A stretch of 21,747 nt of DNA. It comes from Pelargonium cotyledonis. Lineage: Eukaryota > Streptophyta > Magnoliopsida > Geraniales > Geraniaceae. Numbering within the stretch: position 1 is the first letter of the stretch; the number at the start of each line of letters is the position of its first letter. Below are positions 1 through 8,634 of the stretch, piece by piece. The notes beneath the pieces were generated by a model. That model was not told the DNA's origin. It searched no databases and was given only the letters and a program-made list of their open reading frames with translations. The stretch lies in assembly GCA_036897625.1 (NCBI GenBank), contig JAYMTA010001110.1, positions 1 through 21,747 on the forward strand. Reading direction: 5' to 3'. Made by a program: the position numbers and the translations under genes.

Positions 1-1104
1 CAATTGTTCCAATTTTAAAGGGATAAAAAGCTACACTTATTTTATGTTTCACAAATTATAATGAATTCATATGAGAATTTTGAAATCTGATCAGTACATA
101 GAAGCATTGCAGAAGAAATTAGGAGGTTGTGGTGGCTGAAGGCCTATTATTTTTCAATGAACTTGGACAATGATAATATGATGACCTAATTTTTATTTTT
201 TTAGGTTGATAAAACTATGTAGTTTTAGTTATTCAATAAATGGTCACTAACTCAAAACTACGTAGTATTGATGTCTGACTCACCTAAGGTTAGGTGAGTC
301 GACTCGCCTCCATTTTACCCATTGTTATTAACTAATAACAATTAGTAATAGTTTTTACTATGACAAATAGCAATAATTAGTAGGAAATAGTCTTCTTATT
401 ACTACACTTTAACTAAAATGTTATAGGTAAATAGACTTTATACAGTGGTTAGACATTTGATTGTTTCTTCACTTTTTCAATATGGGTCAAATAATCAATT
501 TATGAGTTTCTAATGTGTGACTTTTGTACTCTCTTTTTCAATGTGAGATTTTTCTTTTTCTTTTGCTCTACAATATTACATGTAGTAAGTTTGAAATGTT
601 GTAATCTGTAGTTGTGATTTTAAGTTTAAACTCTATTATATATAGTTGTACACTTGTAATAAAATATGTATAGAAAAGTAATAGTTGTTTATCATACAAC
701 TAAGTTACTTATTCACATGAAACATTCATTCCACAAATATACCTTGTTTATTTGATTTTACATGGAACATAGTAGTTTTCATCAATATGACACTAATCAT
801 CATTTCATTGAACATCTACAAATTAACATTGATTAGGTATAAATTAATTGTAAAATATTTTAATTTTGAGCTCAAAGACGATATGTTGAACTTATTAAAT
901 ATTATCGTTATTCTAACATTCACAATTTATGTTTTTTTTTTCTTTTTAATCTTAATTGATTATGTTTCACACTTGAAATGAGTTAAGTGTGATGCTTATA
1001 TTTTCAAAATTAAAGCATCTTAAGGGTTTGTTTGTCTACAAAAGAATTAATATCGCTTAGGAATATAATTTTTTTAAGCGAACAAACTAACGGTGTAGTG
1101 ACTA
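1..1104. other. AT-rich intergenic DNA with no gene seen
   Basis: No reading frame here resembles a known protein. The 64-codon frame at 787-981 is Ile/Leu/Phe-rich because the DNA is AT-rich, and it has no recognisable domain. The visible structure is a short palindrome at 277-300 (listed separately) and a small nested inverted repeat at about 1027-1087. In the latter, gtttgtt and tcgctta face taagcga and aacaaac, which could be the remnant of a very small inverted-repeat element. Confidence 0.6.
277..300. repeat. 11-bp perfect palindrome with a 2-bp centre
   Basis: GACTCACCTAA at 277-287 is followed by GG and then its exact reverse complement at 290-300. The next bases (301-308, gactcgcc) partly repeat the start of the arm. 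No function is evident. It could be a protein-binding site or a leftover from transposon excision. Confidence 0.6.
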
Positions 1105-1114
1105 AACAGTGAGT

Positions 1115-2707
1115 GGACAAAAAAAAAAGGCCGAGTATGCCCTCTAGTAGCATTTTAGGGTTTTCAGTGTTAGAAAGCTAGGGCTTAGCAAACGAGTGGA
1201 GGCGCACCAGAGGACGGACGGCGCACTGGTGGTTGACGATGTTCGGAGGCTGAAGGCGGAGATACCAAACCTGTGCAGAGATGGCAATGGCGAATGGGAT
1301 AGGGCGACGACAAGAGTTGCTATCATTGGACGAAGAAGAGAGGTATGGGATGGAAATGATGCCGCTGGATCGGGAAGGGGATACCGGCACGAGGAAGGAA
1401 TGGAGGGTTGTGGGGCATTTCCTCACGCAGGCTGTCATAAACTTCGATGCGATGCGTTATATGATGGCATCTACATGGAAGTCTGTTGCGAATATGAGAG
1501 CTATGGAGGTTGTCGATCGATGACAACCTCGAATACACGAAACAAAGATTCGTGTTCGAGTTCTACCATGAGGCGGACGCTACACGGGTATTGGAGGAAG
1601 GACCGTGGCACTTTAATTATCATGCACTTATATGCAAACTATTGGAACCAGGGGAAACTGCAGCAAAATTGGATATGTTTCACTTAGGCATTTTGGTTCA
1701 ATTGCATGACCTTCCGGAGGATTTCCAAACGGAAAGGGTTTGTCAGAATGTTAGGGACTATATCGGCAAATTTGTTAAGATGGACCCGTTCAGTTTCACG
1801 CAGAATCGAACATCATATATTCGGATTCGGGTGGTTATGGATGTGAGGCAGCCGCTCAAACGTAGATAGAGGGTGAAAATCCCTGGTGGTATGTGGTCCT
1901 GGATCAACTTTAAATATGAAAAACTGCCGCGATTTTGTTTTTACTACGGGATAATGGGGCACAGGGACCCCTAGTGCAAGGATTTGATACAACACCCTGA
2001 GGTTGGGCAAGAGAGGGCTTATGGACTTTGGCTTAGGGCACCGTCTAAGAAGACAGGACGAAATGTTGGAGCGCGTTGGCTGTTAGGAAATGAGGAGAAG
2101 GTCGACCTGCATAACCCGGTGGATGTTGGGTCGGCAGTAACGTTGGACCAGATTAGGCAACAAGAGGAAAAGGAAGGCAAACTGTGGTGGATGGGAAGCA
2201 CCGCAGAGTGGTGGGAGGAGAGGATACTGTTGAGTCTGATGATGATCAGGCGAGCCGAAATGAACATGCTCGCTTAGCGGAGTAGGATGTGGGAAGGAGG
2301 CGGCAGTGGTGGTTAGAGGCCACCGCTGGAGCCCGGGGACCTCAAAGTACGACGGGGGGGGCGGTAAGGGAGGAGTGCGGGAAGAGTGTGGAAAATGTTG
2401 ATGGAGTCTGTTTTTGCCTTATCGAGTCTCCAATTAAGACCTAAGATGCCTGGATGGGACTTGCATTTACATAACACGAGGTTGTTTTTCGATTTTCAGT
2501 TTCAATTTGTCTTGCTTGTAGCTATTTTCAAAGAGTTGTTAGCCTCTCGATTAGATCGAATCAGCAATATTAAGGCCTGAGTTTGCTTATGTTTCTGTAT
2601 CCATGTCTAGTTCGGGTTGTGGAGTTCTTTTAACTATGTTTGTATTTCGATTTAAGTATCAATAATATAAGAGGTTTACCCATAAAAATAAATAAAAAAT
2701 AAAAAAT
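1115..2707 (+). mobile_element. Non-autonomous LINE-derived element, ORF1 only
   Basis: This is a retrotransposed unit of about 1.6 kb. The 10-bp sequence AACAGTGAGT occurs at 1105-1114 and again at 2708-2717, which reads as a target-site duplication. The right end is an A-rich tail (about 2683-2707) after a 3'-UTR-like stretch ending gaggtttaccc. The inside carries the ORF1 of a plant L1-type LINE. I see no endonuclease or reverse transcriptase, although the 3' end and duplication look complete, so the ORF2 region is missing as a block. It may have been lost after insertion, or the unit may have been mobilised in this ORF1-only form by another LINE. An alternative is a retrocopy of a host DUF4283 gene. 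Confidence 0.7.
1281..2277 (+). pseudogene. LINE ORF1 (DUF4283 / CCHC zinc-knuckle protein), decayed
   Basis: This is the RNA-binding ORF1 protein of plant L1-type LINEs. The DUF4283 domain starts in one frame at about 1398 (EWRVVGHFLTQAVINFDAMR) and continues from about 1510 in another (FVFEFYHEADATRVLEEGPW, later LHDLPEDFQTERV and RIRVVMDVRQPLKRR). A frameshift therefore lies around 1500-1520. In-frame stops follow at 1867-1869 and 1972-1974. The zinc-knuckle region reads CFYYGIMGHRDP-stop-C, where the second cysteine of the usual CxxCGxxGHxxxxC pattern has become tyrosine. The basic tail (PSKKTGR) remains. The first ATG is uncertain; 1281 gives an N-terminus running straight into the domain. 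It is non-functional as written. Confidence 0.75.
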
Positions 2708-2717
2708 AACAGTGAGT

Positions 2718-3032
2718 TATATGTTAAAGTACAAAAGTTTAGGGGTTGTAACTTGTAAGTGATTTTCCTGACAAGTACATGTGGATATGGAGTTGCACCA
2801 CAATAATAGTGTGCTGAGCTATGTAGCAATACAAGCTAACTGAAGAGAACACAATCTAACTGCTCCACAAAATTGAAATATAGATGGATGAATCAAAGAT
2901 CCAAACCATATGACCTTGTGTAAAACCTCCCATTCCCAATAGTTTAGACTTTAGATTCATAGCACCCTCTTCTCTTCTTTTTTATGCACAATGCACCTTA
3001 AACTTGAGTTGACAACATATTTTGTCCATTCA
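2718..3032. other. Intergenic region and probable SKA1 3' UTR
   Basis: This stretch lies between the right duplication of the LINE unit and the SKA1 stop codon on the minus strand. It should hold the 3' UTR and polyadenylation region of SKA1, but I see no canonical AATAAA on the minus strand. No other gene or repeat was recognised. Confidence 0.4.
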
Positions 3033-6000
3033 TTAAGGTTTCAAAAGTATGATCACCCGATGATGCCCGATCCGAGTCTCACTTATACGCCCAAGGTGAC
3101 GAAGGACCTGCATACAACCAAAACGCGACATTCAGATTCATTCCTTCTAACATTAGTTTTGTACACGGCATTCTCTACCACAAAATGGATCCATATCTAG
3201 TGAAGTGCCAGTAGAGAGAGAACCGGATACAATGACAAAAAAGGGTTGTTCAGCTAATGCCACAAATCATTGCTGTTCTCTACTATTGCATCCAACCAAA
3301 TGATTCTTATCATGTAGCCAGAAACTAAATATTGAAAACTAAGTCTTACTGTAAGTATTGCTTTTCCGGTGTTGTCAAGCTTCAATGAAGGTCCTTTTAT
3401 GTCAGCTTCAAGAAAGAAGTGTTTTCCTTTCACTGATTCTGTCATCGCTATATCTCTTAGTTCCTATGTGAGGACAATAACCAAAATTAGTTTGCATATG
3501 TCAGTAGTTCGCTATCAATACACTTGAAAAAACAAATTCCACAAACAATCCAAGTGAGGAACTTGAACGCCCTCCAGCAGAAAAAGGGTATGATTAGAGT
3601 GAAAATTAGCTTTTATAGCATGGTGAAACAATGTCCTATTGCGAAATTGAGGTCTCTTGGAACTAAATTATTTCACTTACCAAAGCTTTTTCCCAAAGAT
3701 TTTCTGCAAGCTTCATGAATGAAATATAACTATTGTCAGAATAAGCACAAGATCAAAGCCAAACAAACCAAATTAAGAAAAAAATTCGAACTATGAACCT
3801 TCTTCTTTGGAGCTGCTATAAGATGAGCATTTGCTTCAGCATATGTTGACATGTCATTAATTGCAGCATTGACCTTGTCTAGTGTGAGTCTTCCTCTCAT
3901 ATATCTGCAGTTCAATGAAAGATGCATTTAATGCCAAAACTTTTGCTGTAAAATCTCTTTGGAAGGTCTAAGGCATCAGACAGTTGTCCAAGACAACACT
4001 TATCCTAAAGTGCCTTCGTGTTGAGTTGAGTGAACTGTGACATAATCATTACACCTCATCAGTTTTCATGTTCCCTCATGATATAAATTGAACCACAAAT
4101 AAAGCAATCTTACCTGAAATCTGTAACATTTTGGCTTATTAATTTAGTATGTGTCAAGCCAAGATTAGACTTGATATCCACTTTGGGTTGCTCTAGCATG
4201 GAATGCTAGATCCAAGTCAATTTGACATGAGTTATATAAAAAATAAAATATAAATAAATAAATAAATAACTTGTAGAGATCACTAGCATCTAAAAAGATA
4301 GAACTTTGGGTCTTTATACATGGACAGGAATATTATCCATACCTTTATCCATAAGGCAATGCACTAATATCTGAACCAATGTACTCCAAAATAGGGATTC
4401 TAAATCTTACAGTAACATTATCGTATGTCTAATCAAGTCAGTTTCTACCAAGCTATTAGTACGCAGCAACAGGGTATGCTTGAGTGACACAAGCTAAACC
4501 ATAGCATAACATAACTTCCATGATCCGTTCTTGATTGGTTTTTGTCTCATGACCCACCAAACCACATCCTAAGAACCCATAGGTTTAACAAATATTTTGT
4601 CCACATGCTGTCCTCATGGCAACATAAGAATATTGTGTGTGTGTGTGTCTTGTAGAACGTCCATATCTATCTCAACACGTTAAGCTTGTATACACTTCTA
4701 CCAAGCATAAAATGCAATCAACCAGTATGTGGCATATTTAGGAAGTAAATTGAAGGAAATATGTACTGACGAGGATAAGGAATCCAGCTCAGCAGCAGTT
4801 ATGTGCCACAGTGGTGGAGGGCCACGCCCTTTTCTCTCCTGAATTAACAACAGAAGTACATCAGTAGCAGTTATGTACCATGGGATAAAAATGTTTTTTT
4901 GTGTGTGGCTGTGCTACAGCATATGTTTTAAAATGATCTCTGAATAATGTTGTCAAATCAATGTTTTCCTTTTCCTTAAGCAACTAAGCCATTCTACTTA
5001 CGATAAGGGATCAAATATCTCCATAATGATATTCTTCAGAATGCATCAAGTGATTATTTTGAATCATAATAAGCTTATGAATATCAATTTCCAAATCTGA
5101 AGACCCATAAATCTTTGGGTGATGCTGATATCCATCTATATGATTGTGCTTACTTTGGGTAGTGGTGCAGGCTCCTCATATTTCAAAGACTCAAAACCAG
5201 AGGTTTCCCTAACAGCTTCTGTCAGCAAACTGAAATCCAAATAAATAAATAATAAAAATGAGCAAGTAAAACTCAAACATTAGATTGCAATTAATCATAA
5301 TAAAGTGAGGAAAAATCACAACCACCATTTATTATTCTCCAAATTTGACATTGCTGTTCTTTCAGGTACGTACAAGGGAACATGAATGGACATACTTTGC
5401 AATTTCTTCTTCTGTCGCAATGATGCTTCAATTAGCTTCTGCAAACAAAGCAGAAAGCTCCAAATAGTTACTGATAATAGGAAATGAAGCAGATGCATCT
5501 ATATATCTTACTTTACTAGAAATGAAAGAAAATTCCAAGCCAAAGTTTCATTCTATAAAACGACATAAATACATGTTTAGCTGAAAGCTCACATGATTGC
5601 TATGATTGCCTTGTAGAGCATAAAATGAACCAATTTGAGCGAAGTTACCACAAAATGTTGGAAATATCAATGTAAAAGTGGGATAAAATCAATTTTAGGG
5701 ACCTCTAAATACGCCCTTGTTCCAAATTTCTATCATCTTGGTAGTTAATCCTTGAATTTACCATTCATAACAATACTTCAGCATAGGATACACTAGAAAA
5801 AATACAATTTTGTAACCTCTTCTAGTCTTCTATAGTATGATGAGAAAATTTATCCAACAATGCTAACAAAATCATTTATACGCCAACAGAATCGAAGGAA
5901 ACAGTTTCCACAGCTCCCCAATATTTGTAAGATTCTAGGTCTGTGCATGTTACGTGAAATGAAAAAATAAAAATAAAATGAAATGAAAAAGCTCACCAAT

Positions 6001-6434
6001 CCCTAGTCCTGATTAATCTCATTTGGTAGATCCATAATCTCAATAGTATGCAATTAAAACCAGAATGATATGAAATTACAAAGATAGCGTACGTTCTAGT
6101 TCATGATATTTTCCTAGAAAAAAATGCATACATTGGCTTTTGGAATGGCGTCGGTCTCCTCACGCAGGCGGTCTTTAATGGCCTGAAGCTGCTGCTCCAT
6201 CGCCTTCAGTGATGCGTCCACCGCCAGCAAATCGGAGACGGTGCTCGCTGGATACACTGCAAAAAAAGGAGATGATAGTTGTAGCCTCGGAATTGGATTG
6301 AAATGCAAAAATTGAAATAGATTTGGAGTGGACTCACTGTTTCGGCCGATGACGAGCTCTTGGAGCTCAGCAATTCGAGAATTAAAGGAAGAAATCAGAG
6401 AGTCGAGGGAAGATCCTGCTTTCTTCACATCCAT
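3033..6434 (-). CDS. SKA1: SKA1 homologue, spindle and kinetochore-associated protein 1 (9 exons)
   Basis: SKA1 is the microtubule-binding subunit of the Ska complex, which links kinetochores to spindle microtubules in mitosis. Coding exons in transcript order are 6434-6338, 6256-6132, 5438-5326, 5229-5154, 4838-4771, 3904-3799, 3710-3681, 3463-3350 and 3107-3033. They total 804 nt and encode 267 aa, close to the roughly 270 aa I recall for the Arabidopsis protein. All junctions are GT-AG and stay in frame. Residues 1 to about 95 (MDVKKAGSSLDSL..., REETDAIPKANKL) are the helical coiled-coil part that meets SKA2/SKA3 in the family. Residues from about 140 (PPPLWHITAAELDSL, YMRGRLTLDKVNAAIND) to the end (LRHLGRISETRIG, ILLKP) form the C-terminal microtubule-binding domain. 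The start at 6434 matches the conserved MDVK N-terminus. The donors after exon 6 (GTTCAT) and exon 3 (GTGGTT) are weak, and exon 7 is only 30 nt. Function is inferred from similarity. Confidence 0.93.
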
Positions 6435-6501
6435 CTCTCTCGCTCTCTACGAACTCTCGATCCTGTGTTTTGATTTTGTAATCGCTAACAGTACTGAGAA
6501 T

Positions 6502-6507
6502 TGGGCC
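6502..6507 (-). promoter_or_regulatory. Site II (TCP-type) motif upstream of SKA1
   Basis: TGGGCC lies 68 bp upstream of the SKA1 ATG. TGGGCY motifs are known in promoters of plant proliferation genes such as PCNA and of ribosomal-protein genes. It may lie in the promoter or the 5' UTR, because the transcription start is unknown. Confidence 0.45.
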
Positions 6508-6541
6508 TTCCCATTCAAAAATCAAAATAGGGATTATGTGT

Positions 6542-6553
6542 TTTGGCGGGAAA
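6542..6553 (-). promoter_or_regulatory. E2F binding site upstream of SKA1
   Basis: TTTGGCGGGAAA (minus strand TTTCCCGCCAAA) fits the plant E2F consensus TTTSSCGS read from either strand. It lies 108 bp upstream of the SKA1 start codon. E2F-DP factors drive cell-cycle genes, so the site suits a mitotic kinetochore protein. The site is seen directly; that it is used is inference. Confidence 0.7.
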
Positions 6554-6737
6554 GTCTTCAAAAGTTTTTTTCCTTTTTTTAAGGGGCTGTTTGGGAACTT
6601 CATTCTCATTCTTTTTGCCTTCTATAGATAGAGGTGTCGAGTAGAATATAGAGCCATTTTCAGTGTTTGGTAAATTACATCTCTTTTCCTTCTTGCATTG
6701 TCAAGTAAGCAATAGGAAGCAAAACGTTACTGCAGAG

Positions 6738-7702
6738 TCCAGAGCCAGTGGCGGAGCCAAGGATAGACCATTATAGGCTGGAGCCCACCCTAGAGCTCTA
6801 AATTGTGTCTAAGCCCATATATTCTCTCAGCACAATTCAAAATTTTTTATTAGTTTACCTCACTCCAAAATCAAGGCATGTGCTCAAATCCACTTATTTA
6901 AGCCAAAGTTTTGAGTTTTCCTTATCCTTCAAAAAAGTCTTTGCCAAACCACAACAAACGCAAGACTTGCACACGTGAATAATATGTCCGAAATGGTTAG
7001 CACGAAATATCGAGTCCAACACTTCGCATGGTCCAAGACCAAATCCAATCCTAATCCTACATGAAAGAATCTAAAAATATGGATACTTTTTAAGGGAACT
7101 CTAGAATGATGAAGAAAATTAGGGACTATCTAAACAATTAATCCAACTCATCTATAGTGTTAATGAGATTGTAATCGTAACCATCCATTGTAACCAACTA
7201 GTATAAATATGTGAGAATTCATTTGCCCAAACCATCTCTCAGCATTTTGTATTTTGGACTTGTGTGTTCCATATATGTTGTTTTTTCTTTCTTGTGAACT
7301 AATTTTTTGCAGGATAAAGTGTCGGACGGTCTAGAAATCTTTCAGGGCGTTACATAATGGCAGACATAATTTCGCTGTAAAACAAAATTGGTTTATAATA
7401 CGAAAATTTAAAAAATATTTTAAAAAGTATAAAGAAAAAGTAAATACTTACAACAACATTTTCTTTTATTTCTTTTTAGTATTATTGATTTATAAAATGG
7501 ACTGCTTTTGGCATGTACCCTAAATCATCGCACATCTAGTCAGGATTGGGCATGAAAATTGTTTTGAAACAACTTTAAAGAAGATTTTTAATCCTAAAAT
7601 TTATTAGACTAAATTGAGCTAACGACCTACAATTTTAAGCAACCGTAATTATAAATTGTGGCTCTCCTAAGTCTTGAGTCTGGCTCCGCCACTGTGCAGA
7701 GC
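6738..7702. mobile_element. Non-autonomous hAT element, Tip100-like
   Basis: The element body is 6746-7694 (949 bp). Its ends are a perfect 14-bp inverted repeat, CAGTGGCGGAGCCA at 6746-6759 and the reverse complement at 7681-7694. This is the terminus I associate with Tip100-type hAT elements of plants. Flanking 8-mers tccagagc (6738-6745) and tgcagagc (7695-7702) match at 7 of 8 positions, as expected for a hAT target duplication. No transposase is present, so it would have moved with help from elsewhere. Part of its length is a later insertion (6985-7354). Confidence 0.82.
6985..7354 (+). mobile_element. Probable solo LTR nested in the hAT element (fossil)
   Basis: This 370-bp block begins TGTCC and ends GGGCGTTACA, giving the TG...CA ends of an LTR. 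It carries a TATA-like stretch (tataaatatg, about 7202-7211) at a position suited to an LTR promoter. The flanking 5-mers are taata on the left and taatg on the right, an imperfect 5-bp target duplication. No internal retroelement sequence or second LTR is beside it, so it is best read as a solo LTR. The superfamily cannot be decided from the LTR alone; the end resembles Gypsy-type LTRs I recall from eudicots. It is younger than the hAT element that contains it. Confidence 0.55.
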
Positions 7703-8634
7703 AACAAAAAGGGAGAGAACCAAGATTTTGAACCATATTATACCTTGTTTTGTTTTGTTGAGTTATTGTAATGCTCTTGCTTCATCACCATCAACAACAG
7801 CTGTTCATCTATCTAATATAAAAATAAAAATTGTATGCTTGTTGTTGTATTGGTTACTTATTAGTTGTTGTGTACAGTGAAGGTGAAAATTTGTTTCAAT
7901 AGTCTATAGTTGTCACCAATATGTATGTTTGTAATGTATACATATCATAAATCTAGTACATGTTAGTCATTGTGATGTAAACAAACCCATAATATAAATA
8001 GGCCGACCAACTATTTGAATTGGTCGACCTAGTATGTTAATAGGCCAACCAAGTATACGGATTGTTCTACCATTATTTGATTAGGTCGACCAAAAGAATT
8101 GTTCTACCAATAAAACCCATTTCGGCTCCATTTATTCATGAATTTTATTTAATCTAAAATGGTTCATAAATTTTCATATGAACTGAAGTTGGAGTAGTTA
8201 AACAAGGCCGTACCATACTGTAATCTATCCATCAGAACACTTCTGTAAATTGTAATCTAAATTCAAAATACATAATTAATTATAGCACAAAAATAGACAA
8301 TAGATTTTGCAAAGAGATTCTAAAAACTGGCATAGCTTTCAGCGCCAAAAGCAAACGATAATCAAAATTTAGATATGCAATGGAGAAGCATTGTGCAGAA
8401 TTCACAACACATAGCTACCAACTATGATACTACATATAACCTAATGAGGATGTAGAACAAATTCACATTTGAGAATATATATTTAACACCAGGCCACATA
8501 CCGCCTTCTCACCACCCACCCTAAAAGTACAGAAATTCTTAACTAGCGGGTTCAAAGGCACGTCATTGCTTGGTCCTCTTCGGGATGCATTTTACTCACA
8601 TTCTTCTATACATACAATGTCCTTCGCTTCTCTC
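7703..8634. other. Intergenic region and probable NHX 3' UTR
   Basis: This lies between the hAT element and the NHX stop codon, and its right part should be the NHX 3' UTR. A degenerate repeat at 8000-8108 is listed separately. The frame at 7674-7880 overlaps the hAT end and resembles no protein. Nothing else was recognised. Confidence 0.5.
8000..8108 (+). repeat. Three degenerate direct repeats, about 41-bp period, GGTCGACC-like
   Basis: Related units start at 8000 (aggccgaccaac...), 8042 (aggccaaccaag...) and 8083 (aggtcgaccaaa...). Each continues to gaattggtcgacc or attgttctacca, and the spacings are 42 and 41 bp. The first unit also contains an inverted repeat, AGGCCGACCAA against TTGGTCGACCT, at 10 of 11 positions. 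It looks like an eroded minisatellite or a cluster of binding motifs. Confidence 0.6.

Noticed and set aside
787-981. 64-codon hydrophobic frame that could be a small membrane protein
   Set aside because: The Ile/Leu/Phe/Tyr bias follows from AT-rich DNA. No gene context or similarity was found.
1196-1687. 163-codon plus-strand frame at the start of the LINE unit
   Set aside because: It runs in a different frame from the recognisable ORF1 domain and has no similarity of its own; a shadow of the decayed ORF1.
4634-4648. (GT)n run in SKA1 intron 5
   Set aside because: A short simple repeat far from the splice sites, with no likely significance.
6583-6720. Another MITE end suggested by ggctgtttggga and cagtgtttggta
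   Set aside because: The two motifs are in the same orientation, not inverted, and no duplication was found.
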